From NCBI RefSeq assembly GCF_018333235.1, contig NZ_BORP01000006.1:124001-188000 (forward strand): DNA of 64,000 bases. The letters are read 5' to 3'. The notes under the pieces were generated by a model. That model saw only the letters and a program-made list of their open reading frames with translations, was not told the DNA's origin and searched no databases. A program made the translations under genes and the position numbers. Within the stretch, counting starts at the first letter, position 1, and each line of letters starts with the position of its first letter. This stretch comes from Ornithinibacillus bavariensis. GTDB taxonomy: Bacteria; Bacillota; Bacilli; Bacillales; Amphibacillaceae. This document shows positions 17,323-26,339 of this stretch, in pieces.

Positions 17323-17802
17323 ATGAAGATTACAATCGTTTCAGTGGGAAAGCTAAAAGAGAAATACTTAAAACAAGGAATCGATGAGTATATGAAGCGG
17401 CTATCTGCTTATGCCAAGGTAGAGATTGTCGAGGTAGCGGATGAGAAGGCACCGGAGAATATGAGTGATGCGGAAATGATAGCGATAAAGCGAAAGGAGG
17501 GCGAACGAATTCTATCGCATATTGGGCAGGATACGTATGTCATTACATTAGAGATAGGCGGAAAAATGCTTAGCTCGGAACAGCTTGCAGATAAGATGGA
17601 TGAGCTTGCAACGTATGGGAAGAGTAAGCTGGCATTTGTGATTGGTGGATCACTTGGGATGAGTGAAGAAGTGCAGAAGCGGAGTGACTTTGCCCTGTCG
17701 TTTTCTAAGTTGACGTTTCCTCATCAGTTGATGCGGTTGATTCTTCTTGAACAGGTTTATCGGGGGTTTCGGATTGTTAGGGGGGAGCCTTATCATAAGT
17801 AG
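17323..17802 (+). CDS. rlmH: 23S rRNA pseudouridine-1915 N3-methyltransferase RlmH
   Basis: SPOUT-class methyltransferase that methylates pseudouridine 1915 in helix 69 of 23S rRNA. Conserved blocks include [19 protein letters not shown] at the start, [14 protein letters not shown], the SAM-knot loop [33 protein letters not shown] and the terminal RGEPYHK. Starting at the second ATG (17323) gives 159 residues, the family length; ATG at 17317 is also possible. This is the orthologue of staphylococcal orfX, and its last codons overlap the SCC attachment core. Here the same core is repeated 5 kb downstream. The stop TAG is formed at the repeat boundary. Confidence 0.95.
   Translation: MKITIVSVGKLKEKYLKQGIDEYMKRLSAYAKVEIVEVADEKAPENMSDAEMIAIKRKEGERILSHIGQDTYVITLEIGGKMLSSEQLADKMDELATYGKSKLAFVIGGSLGMSEEVQKRSDFALSFSKLTFPHQLMRLILLEQVYRGFRIVRGEPYHK
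17782..17800. repeat. Attachment-site repeat, left copy (3' end of rlmH)
   Basis: GGGGAGCCTTATCATAAGT, identical to 22791-22809. It encodes the C-terminal GEPYHK of RlmH and contains the TTATCATAA core seen at SCC attachment sites in staphylococci. Confidence 0.85.
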
Positions 17803-18041
17803 GTAATGATTTTATTTAAAATATAAACCCTTTATGATGAAAGGGGTAGGTTTTCTAAATCGTATACAATATTTTTTAATAAATGAAGGAATCCAATTAC
17901 TCGATTCATCTTCAGGTAGATGTGCAATGAAGGAAAATTGAATGTGCTTTTCTTTTTAGCTTCTATCTTATCAATAGACGCTGCAAGTAAGTGTCTGAAT
18001 TCCAGAGGCCCTAAGTATTCTATTAAGTCTAGGAATTCTAG

Positions 18042-18242
18042 AAGCTGTTGGCGAATGAAATCTGGGGTCACAGGTTTTATGGATGGAAACGCAATACACC
18101 TACTGTTGAGAGAGTATGGAGAATAGCAATGGCTTTGGATATGCCCTTGAAGCTATTAATTACTAGATTGAAGTTCAAAGAGGAAGGAGGTAATATGAGT
18201 AAAGAGGGTAGTAAAAAGCAATTTATTCAAAGTTTATACTAA
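18042..18242 (+). pseudogene. XRE-type regulator remnant
   Basis: The frame encodes KLLANEIWGHRFYGWKRNTP then TVERVWRIAMALDMPLKLLI, the second half of a Cro/CI helix-turn-helix (operator helix, then the R-N-T-P-T and A-x-A-L-D-x-P-L helix). The first half is missing and the recognition helix seems deleted. It sits just after the attachment repeat and before the retron, so it may be the relic of a retron- or element-linked regulator. Confidence 0.45.
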
Positions 18243-18426
18243 GGTAAGACAATTAAGTGGTTGTATAGTATAGTTTCTTTTGAGGGGAACAGGAAATAAT
18301 TGACTTTCGTGGTGAAATCGCCACGGTAATATACTAAGGTATGTCACAGTCTTATTATGCTTAATTTTTTCGCTATTTATATATGTGCTAATAGAGAGGT
18401 AGAATTATACTGCTTTCCCGCTTAAG
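18235..18426 (+). ncRNA. Candidate retron msr-msd region
   Basis: About 190 bases with no coding frame directly upstream of the retron reverse transcriptase, where the retron RNA is expected. It holds a 12-base direct repeat TATACTAAGGTA (18235-18246 and 18330-18341) and a stem CGTGG/CCACG (18308-18312, 18321-18325). I could not define the a1/a2 terminal pairing or the branching G, so position is the main evidence. Confidence 0.3.
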
Positions 18427-20204
18427 GTGGTTATTAGTAATAAAAAAAGTATGAATCCTAGTCTACTTACAGATAAAAACACCATTATAGATAAATTTAA
18501 GTCCTTGAAAGATTTTGAGGACATAGCGAATATGCTAGAGGTGCCCACCAAAGAACTATGGAACATATTGGTGGATTCAAATAAACAAAATTACAGCACA
18601 TTTGTAATTTAAAAAAGATGGAAATGATAGAACAATTTACTCACCTAAAGAGAATCTATCTATCATCCAGAAGAAATTTTCAATGATTTTGACTCTTGAT
18701 TACACTAACCACCCGAATTCACATGGCTTTATTGTAGGACGAAGTATAAAAACAAACGCATCAAAACATGTTCAGCGAAACTATATTTTGAATTTCGACC
18801 TAGAAAATTACTTTGAAAATATAAATTTTGGACGAGTTAGGTCAATGTTTACTTATTATTTTGGTTTCAATAATACTGTTTCTTCAACTCTTGCAAATAC
18901 ATGTTGCCACTATGAAGGATTTTTACCCCAAGGAGCATCAACCTCACCCATAATATCCAACATCATTTCATATAAAATGGATAGAGAGCTATCCAAACTG
19001 GCAGCAAAGAATAACTGTATATATACCAGATATGCAGATGATATTACTCTTTCTACGAAAAGCGAATTTTTACAGAAAAGAATAGCACTTATAAAAGACA
19101 ATTCCGTTAGCCTATCGAAGGAAATTAATAACATAATTAAGAAAAATGGCTTTTTAATTAATGATAGTAAGACTAGATTAAGTAGTAAATATGAACGACA
19201 AATAGTTACTGGGATTACAGTAAATAAAAAATTAAACGTGAATAGAAGATACATTCGTAGAGTCAGATCAATTTTGCATTGCATAGAGAAAAATATAGAT
19301 GATATTGAAATTGCAAAATCTATATTTAAAGAAAAATACAAGTTTCGTTAACAAAAAAATAATAGTGTTCCTGATATGTTTGATGTATTAAGAGGAATGA
19401 TCTCATACATTGGACAAATAAAGGGAAAAGAAGACGATGTATTTTTGAAGTTCGCTAAGCGATGCAACGAGATACTTAAAAATAATGTGAACTTGCAATT
19501 TCCTTTTATAAGATTGCCTATTTTCTAAAAGAAAATTTCAAGAAGATAATACATTTGTAATTGAATCATTATACTATAGTTTTTCGTTTGATGATGGCGC
19601 TAAAGATGAAATTATTGTTGAACAGGGGACGGGTTTTCTCCTAAAAGGGATTGGATTGGTTACAAATGCACACGTTTTCAAGAGTTATATTGAGATGATA
19701 GATTTTGGGGCTAAGCCTGATACAAGGATAAAAATAAATAGATCTAAGTACTCGACTAAATCATATTATGCAAAATTATTAAGTTACGACACTATTAAAG
19801 ATATAGCTATATTAGACGTAAATGGTATTGATATTAAAGGTCATGGTTTTGATTTCAACAAATCAATAGAAAAAGACCAAAAGATACAATTAATAGGTTA
19901 TCCAGATTACCGGGAAAATATGGATTCTAGTATTAAAGATGGTATTGTTCTGGGTGAAAGGTATACAGATAAATCTCGTATCGGAACAATAGAAAAACGC
20001 TTTGAAATAAGTGCTACTATTTATGGAGGTAATAGTGGAGGCCCAGTTGTAAATGAGATGAATGAAGTAATTGCAATAGCTGTAAGAGGGATAACAAAAC
20101 ATGGTGTGGTTTCTAGTGAAGTAATTCCAATTATAGATGTTATCGAACTAGCGGTGAAAGAAAAGATATATAGTATGGAAAAGGTTGAGGAAATTGAAAT
20201 CTAA
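18427..20204 (+). pseudogene. Retron reverse transcriptase fused to trypsin-like protease, broken
   Basis: Three successive frames read as one protein of about 590 residues. The first (18427-18612) is the RT N-terminus. One extra T near 18610 shifts the frame; the RT continues with the retron hallmarks NASKH (NAxxH, about 18755), catalytic YADD (19031-19042) and VTG (19205-19213). A stop at 19349 interrupts it, but the same frame continues to 19528 with RT thumb-like sequence. A second shift near 19525 leads into a protease whose triad is visible: TNAHV (His), KDIAILDV (Asp), GGNSGGPV (Ser). The protease has no start of its own; the first usable codon lies inside its His motif. Trypsin-fused retron RTs are known as anti-phage systems, but this copy should be inactive unless the lesions are sequencing errors. 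Confidence 0.8.
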
Positions 20205-20272
20205 TAGCGGTCTAATAGTGACCTTTAATACTTTACTTTAGGAAAATTATATACAAGATGGGGGGAAGTTGG

Positions 20273-21085
20273 ATGATAAGTAAGAGAACAATTCTCGTCT
20301 TTTATGATGTTTTAACTACTTTTAGTACATTGAATAGGATACAACAACTTTTTGAATCTGAGCACATATTTGAATCCGAATCACATACATCAAATTTAAG
20401 TGGTCAAAGGAGAACATTAGCAAACTCATATGTATCCACCCTTGACCTTAATAATCCGGGTGACATCAGAAAATTACTAAATATATTTGAACTGTTTTAT
20501 ATAGAAAACTCTGACAATAATTATTTTCTAGTTGATTCTTCGTGGAAGCAATTTCTAATGTTACTAGAAAGAGATGGCTTTATATTTAAAAATGGAAAGA
20601 TACATGAATTAAACGAAACGAATATTCAATTGGATGTTAATGTCTATACGAATAATTATGAAATTCCTCATGTTCAAAAGGACTGGGAAAGAGCATTAAC
20701 TCAGGCAAAAACTGACCCAGAGGATTCAATTACAGCAACAAGATCCATGCTTGAAAGTACTCTAAAGTGGATTCTTGACGATATTGGTTTGGAATATGAA
20801 GAAACAGAAAGTTTAAATCAGCTTTATAAGAAAGTGGCAAACAAACTTAAATTGTCTCCAGATCAACATGGTGAGGATATATTTAAACAAATATTAGGTT
20901 CAATAAATGGTGTAATTGGTGGATTAGGCTCTTTAAGAAATGCTTACGGTGACTCACATGGCAAAGGCAAGGTATACTATAAACCAAGTGAACGGCATGC
21001 AAAATTTGCAATCAATTTAAGCGGGACAATGTGCATCTACCTTTTGGAAACCTATTTTTCCTATAAAGAAGTGCCTACAAATTAA
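20273..21085 (+). CDS. Abortive infection family protein (Abi_C domain)
   Basis: About 270 residues. The N-terminal half is not recognised. The C-terminal half (from about residue 140) is the Abi_C region, with ATRSMLESTLKWILDDIGL and GSLRNAYGDSHGKG. RNAYGDSH fits the R-x4-6-H motif of HEPN ribonucleases, which suggests RNA cleavage as the toxic step. ATG at 20273 is used because the GGGGGAAG site lies before it; the in-frame ATG at 20258 is upstream of that site. It is intact and stands between two broken genes within the rlmH-linked insert. Confidence 0.75.
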   Translation: MISKRTILVFYDVLTTFSTLNRIQQLFESEHIFESESHTSNLSGQRRTLANSYVSTLDLNNPGDIRKLLNIFELFYIENSDNNYFLVDSSWKQFLMLLERDGFIFKNGKIHELNETNIQLDVNVYTNNYEIPHVQKDWERALTQAKTDPEDSITATRSMLESTLKWILDDIGLEYEETESLNQLYKKVANKLKLSPDQHGEDIFKQILGSINGVIGGLGSLRNAYGDSHGKGKVYYKPSERHAKFAINLSGTMCIYLLETYFSYKEVPTN

Positions 21086-21163
21086 ATAATATTATTTGTA
21101 ACAACAATTAATACTTCCATTGATATGAGGGATTGGCAAAGTGTAAAGAATTGAATAAAGTTA

Positions 21164-21205
21164 AAAAGGGACAAACTCAGGTTAATCAATAAGGATGTCC
21201 CTTTT
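21164..21205 (+). terminator. Possible terminator after the Abi_C gene
   Basis: AAAAGGGACA (21164-21173) pairs perfectly with TGTCCCTTTT (21196-21205) across a 22-base loop. The T-run is part of the stem, so strength is uncertain. Confidence 0.45.
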
Positions 21206-21226
21206 CGGATAAATCATTGCCTTGAA

Positions 21227-21520
21227 ATGTTTTATAGATTTAACGCGAATGAAGAATCTAAAAAGAAGGCTATAAACATTTTATCTGATATATTGGAACC
21301 TCTTAGAGAAGAGCTAAAGGATTTATTAAATAATGAATACGAAGTAAATAAAAATTCACATGATAAATTAATTTTTGAAGTAGTAAATCAATTTATTATA
21401 CGTCATAATAACCAGAAACAACGAACGGAATATAGTAGAGAAATATGGTATGACTGGATGATGCAGTATTATACCAGTGTAATTACCACATATTATAGAT
21501 TAAAAGAAAAGATGGGTTAA
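21227..21520 (+). CDS. Hypothetical protein, unknown function
   Basis: A 97-residue, strongly charged, helical protein (MFYRFNANEESKKKAINILS...). No membrane segment or known motif is visible. The ribosome binding site is poor, but the frame is followed after 21 bases by the HEPN gene, whose AAGGGGAAG site lies in the gap, so the two look cotranscribed. It may be a small partner of that gene. Confidence 0.5.
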   Translation: MFYRFNANEESKKKAINILSDILEPLREELKDLLNNEYEVNKNSHDKLIFEVVNQFIIRHNNQKQRTEYSREIWYDWMMQYYTSVITTYYRLKEKMG

Positions 21521-21541
21521 ATGATATAAGGGGAAGTTATT

Positions 21542-22724
21542 ATGAAACTGCATTTCGAAGATTGGTTGGAAAAACAAAATATTGATTCTGAATCAATGAG
21601 TTTATTTAGGGAATCTATAGTTTGCTATAAAGCAGGAGCCTATAGGGCGTCATTATTGACCTCTTTTATGGGTTTTTTGTCTGTAATAAGATGGAAAATA
21701 TTAAATTCTTCTAAGCCAGACAACATTCATGAGGGAGATTGGGAAAGGATAGTTTCCAATTTAAGAAATGATGATAGATGGGATACTGAAACATTAGAAT
21801 GTATTAAGAGAACAGATGCAAGAAAAGTAATTTTCTCAATATCAGATGATTTGCGAAGACAAGTTTTTTACTGGAAAGACAGAAGAAATGATTCTGCTCA
21901 TTCAAAAAGAAATAAAATAGACTATGCTCATGTTGAAACTTTATGGTTGTTTATCTCTTCTAATATGGGGAAATTTGCTGTAAATGGGAATATGGATTCG
22001 ATTTTGTTAAAGATCAAAAGGCATTATGATATTGCGTATAATTCTATAGGTAAACCTACTGATCAATTGATAAATGAAATAATGCATAGTATTGAAGAAA
22101 GTGAAATTGAAACATTTTATAGTAGGTTACACCAGTTATTTTTAGAAGAAGATAGGCATTATTGCGATGACTTTATCATTCTTATTAGCAGTGATGATGA
22201 ATCAACATTTCTACACTTTTGGAATGATCTAATACATATTAATGAAACATGGGAACGAACGGAATTTATGGTATGAGAGAATACCAAGTTATATAAATTG
22301 TTATTCGGTCTTATCAGAACTTTTTCGACATAATCTTATTGAAAAATCAGAGCATAGGGAAGTTTTCCAAAGAGTGATTAATCCCAAGTATGATAATCTT
22401 ACAGAAGAGGATATTAGATTCTTTGATCAATTTGGATATTCAGAGGTCTTTGAAAACGGTGTTTTTACTGAACGTCTAATTGATGACTTTAGATGGGGAA
22501 ACGCTAACTATAGGTTAGTAATAACATATATTAAAGTAAAAGGACTTAACGAATTAATAGTTTCGACCTTAAACAGTGTTTTTGATAAATACAAGTATTT
22601 CCCTAATACAGCACAAGTTAATCTTCATAGTTTTTTTAATGAAAATCAGGAATACAAAGATAAGTATATCGAGATTTGCACAGAAATAGGTATTACACCT
22701 ACAGACTTATTAATAAGTGATTAG
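21542..22724 (+). pseudogene. HEPN-domain protein split by a frameshift
   Basis: The first frame (21542-22276, 244 residues) has a helical domain SIVCYKAGAYRASLLTSFMG and the catalytic-type motif RRNDSAHSK (R-x4-H), typical of HEPN ribonucleases. It stops after HINETWERTEFMV. A second frame (22242-22724, 160 residues) overlaps it, has no ribosome binding site and continues WYERIPSYINCYSVLSELF as if one protein of about 390 residues had shifted near 22270. Either a recent frameshift or two overlapping genes; I favour the former. A terminator follows at 22736. Confidence 0.6.
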
Positions 22725-22735
22725 AAATAATAATT

Positions 22736-22766
22736 AAGGCGAGATAAATATTCTCGCCTTCTTTTA
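22736..22766 (+). terminator. Terminator after the HEPN gene
   Basis: AAGGCGAG (22736-22743) pairs with CTCGCCTT (22753-22760), followed by CTTTT. It lies about 25 bases before the right attachment repeat. Confidence 0.8.
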
Positions 22767-22790
22767 TAGATGCTACCTTTAAATTGATAC

Positions 22791-22809
22791 GGGGAGCCTT
22801 ATCATAAGT
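22791..22809. repeat. Attachment-site repeat, right copy
   Basis: GGGGAGCCTTATCATAAGT, identical to 17782-17800 at the end of rlmH. Here it is not part of a gene. It is followed by GAGTGCGGTT. Confidence 0.85.
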
Positions 22810-22945
22810 GAGTGCGGTTACTCTAAAACAACGTTTTTAGAAGTGAATGAATATTTGCATACTTTAGTAATGACAGTATAATAATAGAGAAAGTTAGGTT
22901 TACAATTTCTATGTATAAAGGCTTTGAGGCCTGTAAAAGAGAAGG

Positions 22946-23501
22946 GTGGTTTATAAATTGGCTTTAGCAAATGTGTATACGCAGGTTCATGGACAAGCTC
23001 CAAGTAAGTTTACTCAGCAGCATCTAAAGGATATTGGGTTTGCCTCTACCAATTATAGGGCATTTATCCCAATCTTTAAGGCATTGGGATTTCTCTCTTC
23101 TGAAGGCGCTCCAACTTCAAGATACCATGAATGGATGCCCCACAATCAAGGAGGGAAATGGGTGAGACTATAAAAGAAGCATAATCTTACCTATTTTAAT
23201 TAAGGAAAGTTTAAAAGCGCAAATAAATATCTTTGAGAGAAGTGCAGAACTTATGTGTAAAACATTTTTTGCTTTGTTGGATATAGCTGATATTAACCAT
23301 GAACAAGATAGATCGAAAGAAATCCGGAATGTGACAATAACAACTGAAATAGCTCCTAAAGATAGAGAAGAAAAGAAAGAAAGTTTTAAGGCTGTGTCTC
23401 CAAGTTTGCAATATAATATACAAATTCATTTACCAGCTCCTAAGGACATTGAAGTTTATAATGCTATATTTAAATCAATAAAGGAGCATCTCATTGGATA
23501 A
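22946..23501 (+). pseudogene. DUF5343-family protein, broken
   Basis: The first piece (22946-23173) reads LALANVYTQVHGQAPSKFTQ and continues to RAFIPIFKALGFLSSEGAPT, the conserved N-terminus of DUF5343. The last piece (about 23195-23501) reads MCKTFFALLDIADINHEQ... and ends NIQIHLPAPKDIEVYNAIFK, the conserved C-terminus. Between them the frame is lost around 23165-23200. The two ends are in the right order and close to normal spacing, so this is one gene with internal lesions. DUF5343 genes commonly occur in defence or mobile islands; their molecular function is not established. Confidence 0.65.
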
Positions 23502-24040
23502 TAATCTAAAGGCTTTGAGGGACTTTTTTTTAGAGGTTTAATATTAGAGTCGGAGGCATCAAAATTTCAAACGGCAGGTATTCAAATAGGGGCAAACTCA
23601 AATTTTACAGAAGAACAACTTCTAATAGAATCACTCTCATCTTTTAGCATAATTAGAAAGAATAATTCTCTTGAAATGGCGAGGCTTTATGCACTGTTAC
23701 ACTGTTTTGAGAATGAGATTAGGTCTTAAAAAAGAGAAACTTTAGAAGAAAAAGAGGAAGTCAATTGGTGGATTAAATTGCCAAATAAGATAAAAGGTTA
23801 TGCAGAAATGCGCCAACGAACAGCCTTAAAGGATTCATGGTTGGAGGGAGAGAAAGAGGACTTACTAGGATTTGTTGATTTTGGAATGCTAACTGAGATA
23901 AGGTTTAAACAAATAATGGATGAGCTTGAAAAGACGAGAAATTTTATTGCACATAATTAGGATGCTCTTACCGAGAGAATTTCAAAGGGTTTAAATGTAT
24001 GTAGCTGATAGGGTAATAGGTTTGTAAACTCCTTTTTACA
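23484..24040 (+). pseudogene. Swt1-like HEPN protein, broken
   Basis: Open frames in three phases read as one protein. The first is FFRGLILESEASKFQTAGIQ through MARLYALLHCFENEIRS, ending in a stop near 23727. The next (about 23728-23960) reads KLPNKIKGYAEMRQRTALKD, DLLGFVDFGMLTEI and KQIMDELEKTRNFIAHN; the last phase reads RMLLPREFQRV. RNFIAH is the R-x4-H motif of HEPN RNases. The order matches Swt1-type C-terminal HEPN proteins encoded next to DUF5343. Stops and a probable deletion after LTEI show that it is inactive. Confidence 0.6.
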
Positions 24041-24354
24041 ACTTGAATTTGGAATACTAAATTAGTAAATGTAGATATAAACCTCATTTAATAATATCAT
24101 TGCAAGCTGCATCAATAATAGATGAGCGTTTTTTACCAAGTAAATTCTTAAACATAAAATATTATTGATTTAGATTATTTATAAATATTATTTAAGGTTG
24201 TAAAAGAAGCTAAGGACCATACTTAGATGATCCAAACAGCGGAAGAATTCTTTTAGTCCAAAAAGATTAAATTAATTTAATTCTCTTTGGATTTATAAAT
24301 ATGATTCCAATAGGTAATGATAGATTTCTAAAATAATATTCATTTAAGGGGGAT
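24041..24354. other. Intergenic, with a near-palindrome
   Basis: No coding frame of note. Positions 24257-24291 form a 35-base near-perfect palindrome (TCCAAA...TTTGGA arms around TTAAATTAATTTAA), followed by TTTATAAAT; it may be a terminator for decayed genes upstream or an operator of the AIPR gene. Confidence 0.4.
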
Positions 24355-26181
24355 ATGATATTGATAACATTAACTGATGAAATAAAAGATATCGAAACTG
24401 AAATTGAAACGATAAAAAAAATTGGTAAAAAATTTTCTGAAACAATAACGAGTGATCAAGCGTTCAATATCCTTGTTTTACAATATTATTGTTTTAAGGA
24501 AAATGAACTAGAAAATATTTGGTTTGATATAAAGAGTTGCATTACTGATGGTAGCGATGATGGGGGCCTTGATTTTGTTTATTTTGATGAAGAAGAGTAT
24601 AAAGTAATAATTGGGCAAAATAAATATTCTCCAAATGTAAGTGCCCAGGAATGTCTATCAGAGATTCATAAAATTGTAAATACCATTGAAGATTTTTATA
24701 AAGGCCATACTGGAAAATATAATAAAAAAGTAAAAGAAGCCTTTCAAAATGCAATTGATAGACTTACAGATGAAACAGAAGGTAACATTGAGATTGTTTT
24801 CTCATCATTAAGCAAGTTTGATTTTGAAGGAACAAAAGAGCGAATAGGGGATTTGGAAAATAAGGTATCACAAATTGCGTTTTATGCACCGAATGATATA
24901 AACGACCTAATAGAAAAAGTTAAATCGAGTTTCGAAGTAGTTCCTGAAGATACAATTAAAATTGACAAAGCAAAAAACTGGTTAGAATACGATACTGACA
25001 AGCAAAAAGGAATGTTTATTAATGTTAGCTCACAGTCAATTTCAAGGTTATATAATAAATATAACAACAAAGGGTTATTTAATTTAAATATAAGAAGGTA
25101 TATTAAAAGTAAGAGTGTAGACGATGGTATAAATCATACTTTAAATAAAAACAGAGATGAGTTTTGGTTTTTAAATAATGGGCTTACGATAGCCTGTAAT
25201 GACTTTTCAACAGATGGAGACACGATTAGATTATATAATTTCTCAATTGTTAATGGTGGTCAAACGACAACATTAATTGGATCTTATAAGGGTAATAATA
25301 AAGAAGAGTTTTATATCCCTTGTAAAATTGTTGCGAGTAAAGAAAAAATGCGACCAGAACATTCCATGATGTTTTTCAATAAAATTGCTGAAGCTACCAA
25401 CTCACAGAAGCCAATTCAACCAAAGGATTTGAAGTCAAATGCACCAGAGATGATAAATTTACAAAGGTTATTAAAGCGACATGGTATTGGTCTGGAGATT
25501 AAGAGAGGAGAACAATTACCGAAAAACTTAAATATAAAAATCAAAAACGATATTTTTGCTCAATTAGTTTATTCATTTGTAAATCAAAAACCAGGAACTG
25601 CTAGATCAAATAAGAAATCGTTATTTAATAATAACAAGTCATATAAACAAGTATTTAGAAAAAACTACGAGCAAACTGAAAAATGGAAATTTATTATAGA
25701 CTTAATTGATTTAAATGAGCGGTTTGAAGCATTATCAAAAGAATATAAAAAGAAGGGAACAGAAGTATTCAATTCAGAAGAAGCAAATGTCTTTAGTAAT
25801 GGAAAGTATATTTTATTTGGTTTGTTTGGGGTCATCTATAGAATAATCAATGATGATATTAAGTTAGCAGAATTAAGAGAGGATACTAGTATTATAGATA
25901 GTGATGATTTTATCTATGATGGTTTTATTTCGAATTATACCAAAGATGATATTAATAATAAATTAGATTCATTGATAAAGTTTTTAGTCGGAATACTATC
26001 GACTTCATACTCAAATCAATATGAAGCTGGAAAAGTGACAAGTGTTAGTAATTTTTTTAAAACTGACAAAAAGTACTTGGAAGACGTAGTAAAAACTTTT
26101 GCTTCTATGTTGAATCGAGAGTTTTACTTAAAAGAATTAATGGAGTATGGTGAAATATTTAAAAGAAGTAAAAATAATTAA
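24355..26181 (+). CDS. AIPR-family abortive phage resistance protein
   Basis: A 608-residue protein of the AIPR family. The diagnostic middle part is visible: DEFWFLNNGLTIACNDF, then FSIVNGGQTTTLIGSY and later FNKIAEATNSQKPIQPKDLK. The N-terminal 100 residues look like a PD-(D/E)xK nuclease: acidic GGLDFVYF (Asp about 73) followed by IIGQNKY (Gln 88, Lys 90). A cleavage activity is therefore plausible but unproven. AAGGGGG is closer to optimal for a TTG at 24361 than for the ATG at 24355. It is monocistronic, intact and flanked by decayed genes. Confidence 0.8.
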   Translation: MILITLTDEIKDIETEIETIKKIGKKFSETITSDQAFNILVLQYYCFKENELENIWFDIKSCITDGSDDGGLDFVYFDEEEYKVIIGQNKYSPNVSAQECLSEIHKIVNTIEDFYKGHTGKYNKKVKEAFQNAIDRLTDETEGNIEIVFSSLSKFDFEGTKERIGDLENKVSQIAFYAPNDINDLIEKVKSSFEVVPEDTIKIDKAKNWLEYDTDKQKGMFINVSSQSISRLYNKYNNKGLFNLNIRRYIKSKSVDDGINHTLNKNRDEFWFLNNGLTIACNDFSTDGDTIRLYNFSIVNGGQTTTLIGSYKGNNKEEFYIPCKIVASKEKMRPEHSMMFFNKIAEATNSQKPIQPKDLKSNAPEMINLQRLLKRHGIGLEIKRGEQLPKNLNIKIKNDIFAQLVYSFVNQKPGTARSNKKSLFNNNKSYKQVFRKNYEQTEKWKFIIDLIDLNERFEALSKEYKKKGTEVFNSEEANVFSNGKYILFGLFGVIYRIINDDIKLAELREDTSIIDSDDFIYDGFISNYTKDDINNKLDSLIKFLVGILSTSYSNQYEAGKVTSVSNFFKTDKKYLEDVVKTFASMLNREFYLKELMEYGEIFKRSKNN

Positions 26182-26268
26182 AGACATATTCTGTAGTATA
26201 GTAAAAATTTTGGTGAAAAATTTAAGTATTACCTAGTCTTATCTTTTAAGATTTTATTCCAATTGAAT

Positions 26269-26335
26269 AAGAGGCTGGGACGATTTTCGGAGCCATATTT
26301 TCAATTATTTTTGGGTAGTTATGTCCCACCCTCTT
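26269..26335. repeat. Inverted repeat AAGAGGCTGGGAC
   Basis: AAGAGGCTGGGAC at 26269-26281 pairs with GTCCCACCCTCTT at 26323-26335 (one mismatch), with a 41-base loop. GAGGCTGGGAC-type repeats are common in Firmicutes as terminators or insertion-sequence ends. It abuts the resolvase remnant. Confidence 0.6.
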
Positions 26336-26339
26336 TGCG

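Larger units (their letters stand above)
17801..22809. mobile_element. SCC-like genomic insert at rlmH, no recombinase seen
   Basis: A 5.0-kb segment bounded by two identical 19-base repeats, the first being the end of rlmH. Its content is more A+T-rich than the flanks and entirely of defence type: a decayed retron, an Abi_C protein and a broken HEPN gene, plus an XRE remnant. Staphylococcal cassette chromosomes insert at this same site and duplicate the same core. No ccr-type serine recombinase lies between the repeats, so the element would be non-autonomous or reduced. What is seen is the repeat and its position; the SCC relationship is inference. Confidence 0.7.

Noticed and set aside
17832-18071. 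A 79-codon minus-strand frame just after rlmH
   Set aside because: It has no clear ribosome binding site or family and overlaps the XRE relic, which explains the plus strand better.
19656-20204. Trypsin-like protease as an independent gene
   Set aside because: The first usable start lies inside the catalytic His motif, and in-phase protease sequence extends upstream to the RT end.
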